From: Enterococcus malodoratus ATCC 43197
GTDB taxonomy: Bacteria > Bacillota > Bacilli > Lactobacillales > Enterococcaceae
Length of the DNA: 64,000 nucleotides
Direction of reading: 5' to 3'
Assembly: GCF_000407185.1 (NCBI RefSeq)
Contig: NZ_KE136481.1
Location: 327,136-391,135 of the forward strand
Program-made: the position numbers and the translations under genes
Part shown: positions 24,301-32,786 of the stretch, one piece after another
How the letters are laid out: each line of letters begins with the position of its first letter
Position numbering within the stretch: position 1 is the first letter of the stretch
Notes under the pieces: model-generated
What the model was told of the DNA's origin: nothing
The model's database searches: none
What the model saw: the letters and a program-made list of their open reading frames with translations, nothing else

Positions 24301-25632
24301 CTATTCTGCACTTAACGCAGCCATTGTGATGTAATTATACGGCTGGTTGAAATGTGGTAAGAAGAAGATATCCAGCAATTTCAGTTTATCAATTGTCACT
24401 TTTTCTTCAATCGCTAGTGAGAACATATGGATCACACCAGAAATATCCTCCGTTGATGATAACTGTGCTCCTACTACTCGGCGAGAGCTTTCTTCATAAA
24501 CAATCCGAATCTTAACATTGGCATTTTGTTTCATAAATCCAGGACGCTGTAAGTCTTCAAAATCTGTGTATTTCACTTCGATTCCATTTTTTGCCGCTGC
24601 TTCAACAGATAAGCCAGTTGACACCATGTGTAAACCGAAAATTGAAATACCGTTAGAGCCCTGTACTCCAGTAGATTCTAATGCAACACCACCTACATTG
24701 TATCCCGCAACTATTCCTGACCGAACAGCGTTAGTCGCTAAAGCAATATATGTCGTATCTTGTAATGCATTTGAGTAAATCGTTGCACAATCTCCAACAG
24801 CATAAACATTTGAGTCACTTGTTTGTTGGTGACGATCAACTAAGTAAGCGCCGTTTTTGAATAATTCTAAATGTTCCTTGCCTAACTCATTATTTGGCAA
24901 GAAACCAATTGCATTGATAACTAGATCAACTTTATATTCACCTTTATCCGTTACGATCGATTCAACCTTTTTATCACCTTTGTATTCCTTTGCTAATTCA
25001 CCAAAATGTAGATCAATCCCATGTTCACTTAAAATAGTATCCATATCATCTGTAAACCATTTGTCATAATAACTTGGCAGTGAACGTTCCATAGCGTCAA
25101 ACAACAACACATTTTTTCCACGTCTTTTAGCTGCTTCAGCGATCTCTACACCAATATAGCCCGCACCAATAACTGCCACATTTTCAATATTCTCGGACCC
25201 TAGGATCTGATCAACTGCTTGACCATCCTGAAAACGCTTCAAGAAATGGATGTTTTCTAAATCACGACCAGGAACCTTTGGTGAGATGGGAACTGATCCG
25301 GTCGCCAAAATCAATTTGTCATAGTTTTCAATGAAGGCTTCTCCGGTTTTTGATAGGCAATGAACTTCTTTTTTGTCGTAATCAACTCGTTCAACCGTCG
25401 TTTCCATTGAAATTCTTGCCCCTTTGGCCTCGAAATCTTCACGATTTGTATAAAATAATCCTTCGTATGAATCGATTTGACGACCTACCCATAAGGCTGT
25501 TCCACAACCCAGATAACTTAGGTTGTTGCTACGATCAATCATTACAACCTCCTGATCATCAAAGTTATCCAAAAGTGTGTTTGCTGCTGCGATCCCCGCG
25601 TGATTTGTTCCTACTATTACTGTCTTCGTCAT
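24301..25632 (-). CDS. nox: H2O-forming NADH oxidase
   Basis: A 443-residue flavoprotein of the pyridine nucleotide-disulfide reductase class. Features are the FAD site VIVGTNHAGIAAA with His10, the redox Cys43 in LGCGTALWVG (forms the Cys-sulfenic acid), the NAD-binding site VAVIGAGYIGVEIAE, the second FAD motif VYAVGDC and a dimerisation domain from about 325. LGCGTALW around the single Cys is the enterococcal and streptococcal Nox type rather than the peroxidase type. It regenerates NAD+ and consumes O2. A cre-like site lies in the promoter and a divergent Crp/Fnr-family gene is next to it. Confidence 0.85.
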   Translation of the reverse strand: MTKTVIVGTNHAGIAAANTLLDNFDDQEVVMIDRSNNLSYLGCGTALWVGRQIDSYEGLFYTNREDFEAKGARISMETTVERVDYDKKEVHCLSKTGEAFIENYDKLILATGSVPISPKVPGRDLENIHFLKRFQDGQAVDQILGSENIENVAVIGAGYIGVEIAEAAKRRGKNVLLFDAMERSLPSYYDKWFTDDMDTILSEHGIDLHFGELAKEYKGDKKVESIVTDKGEYKVDLVINAIGFLPNNELGKEHLELFKNGAYLVDRHQQTSDSNVYAVGDCATIYSNALQDTTYIALATNAVRSGIVAGYNVGGVALESTGVQGSNGISIFGLHMVSTGLSVEAAAKNGIEVKYTDFEDLQRPGFMKQNANVKIRIVYEESSRRVVGAQLSSTEDISGVIHMFSLAIEEKVTIDKLKLLDIFFLPHFNQPYNYITMAALSAE

Positions 25633-25652
25633 ACAATCTTCCTCCCTCTATT

Positions 25653-25682
25653 TGCAATCGTTTACATTACAATTATTATTGT
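25653..25682 (-). promoter_or_regulatory. nox promoter region with cre-like site
   Basis: TGCAATCGTTTACA at 25653-25666 matches the cre consensus TGWAANCGNTNWCA at all but one position. On the minus strand a -10 hexamer TACAAT lies at 25677-25682, so CcpA bound here would sit just downstream of the start of transcription. The rest of 25633-25981 is A/T-rich and must also hold the promoter of the divergent regulator. Confidence 0.5.
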
Positions 25683-25981
25683 ACCATACTGCACAAATGA
25701 CTTTTATGAAAATGCAAATCATTTAAAATAACTTTCGATATTGCATAAAAGCTGATTTGAAAAATAACATTGGGATAAAAACAACAAGATATACTAATAA
25801 AAGCCTCTCATTATTAACTTGCTAAAGTTACAGCATACTTCTATTTCAATAAAAAATGCCGGAAACAACAAATTTTTTATGATTAATCGAACTATTCCAT
25901 ACCAAAAAAAGAACAAATAATAGTAGAATGGGGATAAAAGAATAACTTGAATATTGTGATAAAAGGAATCGAGGCGAAGTT

Positions 25982-26653
25982 ATGAATAAGAAATTTGAAG
26001 ATTATCATCTTGAACTACTTGATAAGTATGGGTTACTTGATCATCAAGATGTTTGTGAAATTAAAAGTTTTAAATCTGGAGAAACAATTTTCTCTCAAGG
26101 TACGGAATATAAATATATTATGATCGTTGTTTCAGGTAAAGCTAAAGTTTGTACCAGCGCTCCAAGTGGTAAAGACTTAGTTTTGGCCTACTATCTTTCC
26201 AGTGGTTTGATTGGTGATGTAGAATTGATGTCTAATACTAGCTACGCTACAGCATCAGTCATCACTCTCTCTCCATTTGAATGCATCGTTGTCCCTTTTA
26301 TAAATGATCATGATTCGATTTTCAAAAACATTACTTTTATGACTACTTTAGCCAAAGGTCTATCAGAAAATCTAATTAATAGCTCTCACAATTATACATC
26401 CAATGCCCTTTACTCAGGTGAACAGCGCCTTTGTGCCTATATCCTACAAGGTTCATATAAGGATTATTTTTTCGATAATTTGACCGATGTAGCTGCAACC
26501 ATTGGTGTCAGTTATCGACATTTATTACGATTATTAAACAAACTCTGCGAGGATAATGTTTTAAAACGAGAAAAGAGAAAATTTCTAATACTTAACAAAG
26601 ATCAACTTAAAAAGCGTTCCTCTGAAGCCGAATACTTCAAAAAAAATATTTAG
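25982..26653 (+). CDS. Crp/Fnr-family transcriptional regulator
   Basis: A 223-residue regulator. A cyclic-nucleotide-type beta-barrel lies at about 25-120 (FKSGETIFSQGTEYKYIMIVVSG), then a dimer helix and a C-terminal HTH_Crp (about 150-205) with VAATIGVSYRHLLRLLNKL. It lacks the N-terminal Cys set of Fnr and the usual cAMP-binding Arg/Ser signature, so it may respond to another signal or to none. ATG follows CGAGGCGAAG. It diverges from nox, which makes nox a candidate target. Confidence 0.8.
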   Translation: MNKKFEDYHLELLDKYGLLDHQDVCEIKSFKSGETIFSQGTEYKYIMIVVSGKAKVCTSAPSGKDLVLAYYLSSGLIGDVELMSNTSYATASVITLSPFECIVVPFINDHDSIFKNITFMTTLAKGLSENLINSSHNYTSNALYSGEQRLCAYILQGSYKDYFFDNLTDVAATIGVSYRHLLRLLNKLCEDNVLKREKRKFLILNKDQLKKRSSEAEYFKKNI

Positions 26654-26684
26654 CTGTTTACTATTGTTAAACAGAAATGCAAGA

Positions 26685-26722
26685 AGCCATCCGACTCCTA
26701 GTAATTAAGGAATCGAATGGCT
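26685..26722. terminator. Hairpin between convergent genes
   Basis: AGCCATCCGACTCC / GGAATCGAATGGCT, a 14-bp stem with two G-T/A-C mismatches, between the Crp/Fnr gene and the small membrane gene. The T tracts are weak on both sides, so this is a probable but not ideal terminator. Confidence 0.55.
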
Positions 26723-26897
26723 ATTTGCCTTTTAATAACCGCTGATTTTTAAGAGCTATAGTTAAAATTTCTTTTTTTCGCCGTTCTTCATATTGATTGA
26801 TTCGCTCCCAATAAGCTAAGTTTGATTGATAGTTCTTCCATTGTTTAAAAACCACTAACCCTGAAATAAAAACAATGAATAAAATAAGGATCATCAT
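26721..26897 (-). CDS. Small single-pass membrane protein
   Basis: A 58-residue protein from ATG at 26895-26897, which follows AGGAGGTGGTAAGG; in-frame GTG and GTA codons upstream lie inside the site itself. One membrane segment (MMILILFIVFISGLVVF) is followed by a basic, helical cytoplasmic tail. Function unknown. Confidence 0.55.
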   Translation of the reverse strand: MMILILFIVFISGLVVFKQWKNYQSNLAYWERINQYEERRKKEILTIALKNQRLLKGK

Positions 26898-27029
26898 CCT
26901 TACCACCTCCTACATTCACAGTTTAGCGAAACAATAGAAAAGCAATTAGGACATATGTCACATTTTGATAATTATCAATACAAACACTACTCTTTCTGAT
27001 TCAATCACGTTATGAAAAATTGGGAATTA

Positions 27030-27434
27030 TCAGAGTCTACTTAGATAATTTGTCAGGTCTCTAATATAAGTTTTCTGCTGTTTGATTAAGTACCCCTTAA
27101 CAAAGGGCCTCATGTATATCTTTTTTGCAGTAACCTCTTCCTTAAAAATGATCCTAGTCTTATGTTTTCCTAAAGAGAAAAATTCTCCTGTCCATTTTCC
27201 GCTTATACTGTCATTGTCCATAGAAAATGCATAAAACATTAATGGTTTAAACTCTGTGATTGTAAAACGTGTTGCGATTCCTTGCTTTGTGTACTCAATA
27301 AAATTTTTCTGATCTTTAAGTACTTCAATTCTACTAAGGTCACTGCGCCATTTTACATCATTTAACGAGGTCACAATTTCCCAGATTGGTTCAACTGCTA
27401 CGTCAAATATCGCTTCAATTTTGGTGGTCATCAT
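27030..27434 (-). CDS. SRPBCC-family lipid/ligand-binding-like protein
   Basis: A 134-residue protein with the START/Bet v1-like layout: KIEAIFDVAVEPIWEIVTSLNDVKWRSDL at the start, then antiparallel strands (FIEYTKQGIATRFTITEF) and a long C-terminal helix ending IRDLTNYLSRL. Such proteins bind hydrophobic ligands; no specific function is evident. ATG follows GGGGATG. It lies downstream of msrA on the same strand with a gap of about 95 bases and may be transcribed separately. Confidence 0.75.
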   Translation of the reverse strand: MMTTKIEAIFDVAVEPIWEIVTSLNDVKWRSDLSRIEVLKDQKNFIEYTKQGIATRFTITEFKPLMFYAFSMDNDSISGKWTGEFFSLGKHKTRIIFKEEVTAKKIYMRPFVKGYLIKQQKTYIRDLTNYLSRL

Positions 27435-27528
27435 TATCGAACATCCCCTTTTCTTCTATTATAAAGGATGCTTATAGATAGACCTCTCAACTCCTGTACA
27501 AATTTAAGAGCTTTTGCACAGCAGTTTC

Positions 27529-28035
27529 TTACCAAAACTCTGTGATAAATTGTTTTCTCTTTTCAGCATTTTTTTGATAATTTTCAGGGTTTCTCTGATA
27601 ATATTCTTGGTGCTCCGCTTCAGCCGGATAGAAAACTCCAGCGGATTCAATCTGAGTGACGATTGGCCGATCAAAGCGTCCGCTATTTTGCAAAGCTGCT
27701 CGACTATCTACGGCAGTTTCTTTTTGTCGTTCATCAAAATAATAGATAACCGGGCGATAACTGCTTCCACGATCTTCGAATTGTCCAAAAGCGTCCGTTG
27801 GATCTGTTTGCTGCCAGTAAATCTCTACAAGCTCACTATAAGAGATCAACTCAGGATCAAAAATAATCTCAACTGCTTCGGTATGTCCGGTCGTTCCACT
27901 TTTTACTTCTAAATAGGTAGGATTTTCCTTTTCGCCGCCTGTATAACCAGAAATTACTGATTCAATTCCAGGTAGACTATCAAATGGTTTCACCATACAC
28001 CAAAAACAACCACCTGCAAATATTGCTCGTTCCAT
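27529..28035 (-). CDS. msrA: Peptide methionine-S-sulfoxide reductase
   Basis: A 168-residue MsrA from ATG at 28033-28035 after AAGGTGG. The catalytic motif GGCFWC (Cys10) lies near the N-terminus, with [25 protein letters not shown] and the C-terminal [12 protein letters not shown]. It repairs oxidised methionine in proteins or as free methionine sulfoxide. It follows the MetQ-like gene by 26 bases and so is probably expressed under the methionine T-box, linking repair of methionine with its uptake. Confidence 0.9.
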   Translation of the reverse strand: MERAIFAGGCFWCMVKPFDSLPGIESVISGYTGGEKENPTYLEVKSGTTGHTEAVEIIFDPELISYSELVEIYWQQTDPTDAFGQFEDRGSSYRPVIYYFDERQKETAVDSRAALQNSGRFDRPIVTQIESAGVFYPAEAEHQEYYQRNPENYQKNAEKRKQFITEFW

Positions 28036-28061
28036 TGCTACCACCTTATCTTTTTATTTTT

Positions 28062-28874
28062 TTAATTAACTGGCACTACTGAACCGCCCCATTTTTCTTT
28101 AATCCATTTTTGAACTTTTGATTCGTGTAGTACTTCAACGATTTTCTTAATATCCTTGTTATCCTTATTACTTGTTTTTGTTGCCACGATGTTAACATAT
28201 GGCGAATCATTTTGTTCGATCATTAAAGAATCTTTTACAGGATTCAAACCTTTTTCGTAGGCGAAATTAGAGTTGATTGCTACAAGATCCCCTTCATTGT
28301 TCTCGTATGCCGAAGTTAGCAGCGTTGGATCGACGCTATGATCAAATACTAAATTTTTTGGATTTTCTGTAATATCATCAAAGGTAGCTTTATCGATGGG
28401 CACACCTGATTTAATTTTTATTAAATTGTTTTTAACAAAGATATTCAGCACTCGTCCCCATTCAGAAGGTACGTTTGAAACAACGACTTTAGCACCATTG
28501 GGTATGTCGCTAACTTTTTTTATTTTATGAGAATAGATACCCATTGGTTCAAGATGGATAGCTCCAACATTTGAAAATTTGTACCCATTTTCTTTCTTTT
28601 GCAAATTGAAATATGGAACAGTAGAAAAGTAATTTGCATCAATATCCCCATTTTCTAACGCCTTATTCGGCAAAACATAATCGTCAAATTTAACAATTTC
28701 CAAATCGATTCCCTTTTTTTTCAGCTCAGGTTTTATGTGCTCTAAAATTTCTGCATGCGGGGTTGGGGATGCTCCAATTTTTATTTTATCCGTTTTTTCA
28801 GCCGATCCCGAACCACACGCAGCCAAAAATGTAATACAACTTATAATTAATATTGCTAATCCGATTTTTTTCAT
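28062..28874 (-). CDS. MetQ/NlpA-type methionine-binding lipoprotein
   Basis: A 270-residue lipoprotein from ATG at 28872-28874 after GGGAGTG, with lipobox FLAAC (Cys20). The core begins DKIKIGASPTPHAEILEHI and contains NGDIDANYFSTVPYF and the ending VQKWIKEKWGGSVVPV, all typical of MetQ. It binds methionine or a derivative outside the membrane for a MetNI transporter, but no metN or metI gene is next to it. A Met-type T-box leader precedes it, which supports the substrate. msrA follows in the same transcript. Confidence 0.85.
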   Translation of the reverse strand: MKKIGLAILIISCITFLAACGSGSAEKTDKIKIGASPTPHAEILEHIKPELKKKGIDLEIVKFDDYVLPNKALENGDIDANYFSTVPYFNLQKKENGYKFSNVGAIHLEPMGIYSHKIKKVSDIPNGAKVVVSNVPSEWGRVLNIFVKNNLIKIKSGVPIDKATFDDITENPKNLVFDHSVDPTLLTSAYENNEGDLVAINSNFAYEKGLNPVKDSLMIEQNDSPYVNIVATKTSNKDNKDIKKIVEVLHESKVQKWIKEKWGGSVVPVN

Positions 28875-28906
28875 AATAGACACACTCCCAAATTATTTTG
28901 ACAAAT

Positions 28907-29187
28907 AAAAAAAATATCCATCCCTTTATCCACCAGATCACTGATAAATAAAGGGACGAATATTTTCGCGTTACCACCCTTATTCGTATTATCTTCACAG
29001 ATAATACCTCAACGGTACAGACATACCCGGCGATATAACGGTCGCTTCCCGTCCAGCTTGCGTGAACAAGCTAAAGGCTCAGAGTTCATCTTCATTGATT
29101 TTCTACGATCCCTCTTTTCACCTGCCGAGGGTCTCTTTAATCGTTTCACGATCAATTACTCTTCTCTTCAACGCATATTTATTGATT
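28907..29187 (-). ncRNA. T-box leader, methionine type, with terminator
   Basis: On the minus strand the T-box core AGGGTGGTAACGCG lies at 28967-28980. It is followed by a terminator with stem TCCCTTTAT / ATAAAGGGA and eight T (28908-28956). Upstream are stem I elements, including a CCCTC/GAGGG arm and a specifier region GATGAAC in which AUG (29087-29089) is the likely specifier codon. Uncharged tRNA-Met binding would favour antitermination and switch on the metQ-like gene and msrA. Confidence 0.85.
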
Positions 29188-29193
29188 GATGTA

Positions 29194-29222
29194 ATACTAA
29201 TACAAATACTAATTATTTGCAA
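29194..29222 (-). promoter_or_regulatory. Promoter of the T-box leader
   Basis: On the minus strand, -35 TTGCAA (29217-29222), a 17-bp spacer and -10 TAGTAT (29194-29199). Confidence 0.6.
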
Positions 29223-29233
29223 CTAAGAATTAC

Positions 29234-29268
29234 AAAAAACTCTTCAAAAATATTGATTGAAGAGTTTT
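29234..29268 (-). terminator. Terminator after the HAD gene
   Basis: AAAACTCTTCAA / TTGAAGAGTTTT with a loop, followed by TTTTTTG on the minus strand, just beyond the stop at 29276. Confidence 0.8.
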
Positions 29269-29275
29269 GGATTTA

Positions 29276-29908
29276 TTATTTAGTTAATCTCGGTAATGTT
29301 AGCAGCTCGTTCAGATCAGTGATGATAACGTCTGCAGCCTTCTGATCCATAAAGAACTCTTGCTTCAACGCTACAGTGTATATCCCTGCTGCTTTTGCGG
29401 CGGCAATTCCTAATGTAGAATCCTCTACAGCCAAGTAATCTTCACATGTCAACGCTGCTCGACTGATCAAATATATTTCTGGATTCGGCTTGCTTTCCCT
29501 TACTTCTTCACCGCTGATGGTAAAGGAAAAATGCTTCGCTAAGCGGCAATCCGATAACATCTGATCAATCTCTTTTCTAGGCGACGAGGAGGCCAGCCCC
29601 ATCATGATATCGGCTTCGTCTAAGGTGCTTAGTACTTGCGGCACAGTGCTCCGCAGCGCTTTAGAAAAATCGATGTCATTTTGTTTTTTGTACTGAAGAT
29701 ATTCTTTATGGAGCAGGTTCCGTTGAATTTCATTATCAGGCACCAGCATTTGCCATGTTTGTTTTTCAGAATTTCCTACGTAATCCTCAAACCTATCAGA
29801 GCCTGGCTGGATACCCTTGGCTTTAAAAAAATCCATCCGCCGTTCAAAATAGAATGGTTCACTATCAATCAAGACGCCATCCATATCAAATATTACTGCC
29901 TTTTTCAT
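29276..29908 (-). CDS. HAD-superfamily phosphatase / beta-phosphoglucomutase-like
   Basis: A 210-residue HAD hydrolase. Motif I is FDMDGVLIDSEP, motif II LASSSP, then the Lys of ESKPNPEIY (motif III) and VEDSTLGIAAAKAAG (motif IV); a helical cap lies at about 15-80. It starts 7 bases after the stop of the LevR-type activator gene and so is co-transcribed with it. It may dephosphorylate or mutate a sugar phosphate from the adjacent PTS pathway. Confidence 0.8.
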   Translation of the reverse strand: MKKAVIFDMDGVLIDSEPFYFERRMDFFKAKGIQPGSDRFEDYVGNSEKQTWQMLVPDNEIQRNLLHKEYLQYKKQNDIDFSKALRSTVPQVLSTLDEADIMMGLASSSPRKEIDQMLSDCRLAKHFSFTISGEEVRESKPNPEIYLISRAALTCEDYLAVEDSTLGIAAAKAAGIYTVALKQEFFMDQKAADVIITDLNELLTLPRLTK

Positions 29909-29915
29909 TTTTCAC

Positions 29916-32645
29916 CTATTCCTTTACGATGTCATTCAGCAAGCGAAGTTCCAGTAGCGGGAGCTCGATCGTATATTCCTTCTCGACCTCTAGAAAGGCT
30001 TGATGGATCAATTCCATATTGTGCCCCTCTTTTTGTACATATTCCTCAATGTCATCTTGTTCATCGACGCTTTCTTTGCGCAAGATCCGTTCGATCATAG
30101 AGCAGCAATGCATGTAAAGCAGGAACAATTGATTATTAGAAAACTCGATCCCCATCAATTTTTCCAGTTCCTTCACCGCTTTTTGAACCAGTCGCAGAAC
30201 CTTTGTCGCATCAAGGATCGTCAGATTTTCGACTATTTTATTGATCGAGAAATTGAAAATCAGCTGACTCTTGAAGGCTCCATCATCGATCGCTACTTGT
30301 TCCTGCAGCAATCCCGCAAATTCAGAAATAGCTTCGCCATTGATCAGTTGATCCAAACCAATATATGGAATCTGATTAATCTTAGGGTTTTCAGTTCCGA
30401 CGATCATCAGCACATCATATAGCTGAAATGGCGTTTCATACATTTTATTTTCCGCTAGCTTTTTGTAGTCATAAGGAAGAATTGTCAATTCTCGAGCAGA
30501 ATCTCCTAAACATTTTTGAAGAATCTCCTGGATCTGCGTCGCGCTCCCCATTCCAGTATAGCAGCAGGTAATAATCGCTTTTTTCTTATTGATTTCTGGA
30601 ATGATTAGCTGCTTTTGGATACGATTTTCTACTGTGATCGCTTCGTAGACTTCCGTCACGCTGTTGCCGTTGACGATATGTTGACCGACCTCTAACACAA
30701 GCGGTGTACTGACATTATCGATGATTACTAAGGGACTCTTAATATGATTGGTCAGACGTTCGCCTAGTTGATTGAACGAACCCATGTCTACTAATAGAAT
30801 TAGTCCAGAATCTGTTCGGTAATCATTGATATAACGAATGATCTGAGCCTCTACCTTGTCCAGAGTAATATTGATTGGCATATCGTAGGCCTGAAAAACA
30901 TTCTTACCTAGCATTCGATTAACTACATTCGCCAGACTGCTGGCGGTAGAATAGCCGTGTGCCAATACGATACATTTCACATCATTGGGCAGGTCGCTAA
31001 TCTGCAAACTATAAAAATAGAAGGTCACAAACACAATATCTTCTTCTAATAATTGCTGGTCTAGCTGCTGGGATAAATAGGTCAATAATTTTTTTGCATA
31101 CCAAAACGGCGTCTCAAGAAAGGAATCTAAAAACTCCATCATGTCGTTTTTTTGTTCTTGCCATTCATAGTGACTGCTTAAAATATCTGTGTTGTCTTTT
31201 AAATAAAGATAACTGACTAAAGACACGACGCGGTTACCATCTTGCTCAAACCCATAATTTTCATACATCATATCCAATGTCTGACGGATGTGATAGGTCA
31301 GCACCGAATAAAGCGATTCTTCCTTTTCATAGGTTCCCTGGAAGATGAACTCATCCATCATCTGAGTCACACGGTTTACATTGTCCTCAATAAATGCCTG
31401 CGCTAAACTCTCTTTTTGCTGCACCTTCTTGAATTCTCCTACTATCTCATCAAAGAAACTACGAAGCAGCTGGGTTTCTTTGCTCTCTAGATGAATTTGT
31501 TGGGTTGTATTGGGCAGATAGGTACGATCGGGCATCTTCTTCTTGGGTTTGCTGAACTGTTCTTTGAATTTCAAATTATACTCAAGCGGCAGATCCTTCA
31601 ACCGAACAACGATTATCTGACTATTTTTTTTGTGGACATACGCATTTCCACAGGCATATTTGATGATATTCTTTATTTTTCCGACATTGCCTTCTAAGTC
31701 ACTGTTTAATAAGAAATCGATCAGTGGGTAAGAAACTTGCAATTCCTTTTCTAAAATACTACTTTCAGCAATGAAGAATGAATCGATCAAGCGCAGCCGT
31801 TCAGACTGTGGACGATTTTGAAATTTAGGCAGTGTTACGATTACTGGCAGACGTCTTAAAAAAGTCGGTAAAAAAGCCGAATAGACATTTTCAGTCGTGG
31901 CGAAAATCAAACGGACATTGGCCTTTCGCCGAATGCTCGTATCCCCCATCGGAGAAAATTCTCCAGTATCCATGAAGGTAAATAATTTTTCTTGTCCTTC
32001 TTCTGATAGCCGATGGACCTCATCTAAAAACAAGATTCCGCCATCCGCTTTCTCGATCAAGCCGCTATGCTCATGATCTGCACCAGTAAAAGCGCCTTTT
32101 GTATGTCCGAACAGGGCCGATGACAATAGCTCTGGATTGTTAAAATATTGCGCGCAATTGTAGGCGATAAAAGGCGCCTTGCTGTTGATCACCTGTTGTT
32201 CTTTGGCATAGTCATAAATTTTTTCTGCTAAAAAGGTTTTTCCCGACCCGCTGACACCCATCAACAGGATCGGCAAGCCATTATGTGGGTATAAAACAGC
32301 GGTTTTGATTTGATCAATCGCTTCTTTTAAACTGCCATTGGCTCCAATGATTTCTTCAAGTGCATTGCCCATTTCCGGAGCTAGTAATTTTTCAATAGAA
32401 TCATACTCCGCCCTGTCGATCATAATAGACGCATCTAGCAATGCGTTTTTATGTAAAAATAACACAGGATAGTTCTTGATCTTGATTAGCTCGCCTTCGC
32501 GAAATGCCTGATTCAAATAGCTGCTGATGGTACTTCGATTTAATTGCAGTGACTCAGCGATTTGATTTGCTGAAAAACGCTCCTCGGATCCTTCATTTAG
32601 ATTCATCGTCAACTCATACAAGTATTCATCCAGTTCTTTTTTCAT
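29916..32645 (-). CDS. LevR-type sigma-54 activator with PRD and PTS domains (GfrR-like)
   Basis: A 909-residue activator from ATG at 32643-32645, after AGCAGGTG. Order: N-terminal HTH (about 20-60); AAA+ domain (about 95-330) with Walker A GVSGSGKT at 130-137, the sigma-54 contact loop GAFTGA at 184-189 and GGILFLDEVHRL; first PRD (about 440-540); an EIIA-Man-like domain with His in VLAHGYSTA; an EIIB-like segment ITCCYTGMGSA; and a C-terminal PRD with His in YMHCCSMIERI. PTS phosphorylation tunes such regulators. The obvious target is the -24/-12 promoter at 36411-36428 driving the mannose-family PTS. In Salmonella the glucoselysine/fructoselysine gfr operon has the same regulator type. Confidence 0.9.
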   Translation of the reverse strand: MKKELDEYLYELTMNLNEGSEERFSANQIAESLQLNRSTISSYLNQAFREGELIKIKNYPVLFLHKNALLDASIMIDRAEYDSIEKLLAPEMGNALEEIIGANGSLKEAIDQIKTAVLYPHNGLPILLMGVSGSGKTFLAEKIYDYAKEQQVINSKAPFIAYNCAQYFNNPELLSSALFGHTKGAFTGADHEHSGLIEKADGGILFLDEVHRLSEEGQEKLFTFMDTGEFSPMGDTSIRRKANVRLIFATTENVYSAFLPTFLRRLPVIVTLPKFQNRPQSERLRLIDSFFIAESSILEKELQVSYPLIDFLLNSDLEGNVGKIKNIIKYACGNAYVHKKNSQIIVVRLKDLPLEYNLKFKEQFSKPKKKMPDRTYLPNTTQQIHLESKETQLLRSFFDEIVGEFKKVQQKESLAQAFIEDNVNRVTQMMDEFIFQGTYEKEESLYSVLTYHIRQTLDMMYENYGFEQDGNRVVSLVSYLYLKDNTDILSSHYEWQEQKNDMMEFLDSFLETPFWYAKKLLTYLSQQLDQQLLEEDIVFVTFYFYSLQISDLPNDVKCIVLAHGYSTASSLANVVNRMLGKNVFQAYDMPINITLDKVEAQIIRYINDYRTDSGLILLVDMGSFNQLGERLTNHIKSPLVIIDNVSTPLVLEVGQHIVNGNSVTEVYEAITVENRIQKQLIIPEINKKKAIITCCYTGMGSATQIQEILQKCLGDSARELTILPYDYKKLAENKMYETPFQLYDVLMIVGTENPKINQIPYIGLDQLINGEAISEFAGLLQEQVAIDDGAFKSQLIFNFSINKIVENLTILDATKVLRLVQKAVKELEKLMGIEFSNNQLFLLYMHCCSMIERILRKESVDEQDDIEEYVQKEGHNMELIHQAFLEVEKEYTIELPLLELRLLNDIVKE

Positions 32646-32735
32646 TTTCATCACCTGCTTTTAATCGATTTGTTGTCCCTTCAATACTATTGTATAGCAT
32701 TTCCTTTATCGGAAGGATCAGATTTTTTAATAATG

Positions 32736-32770
32736 CGAAAAAACCGAGACATAGAATCTCAGTTTTTTCG
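32736..32770 (-). terminator. Terminator of the gfr-like PTS operon
   Basis: CGAAAAAACCGAGA / TCTCAGTTTTTTCG, a 14-bp stem with one mismatch and built-in T run. It lies just after the SIS gene and separates it from the activator gene. Confidence 0.8.
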
Positions 32771-32786
32771 CAAAGTATTTTTGCGA

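Noticed and set aside
27514-27912. Plus-strand 132-codon frame
   Set aside because: It is antisense to msrA, which has clear catalytic motifs and a ribosome site.
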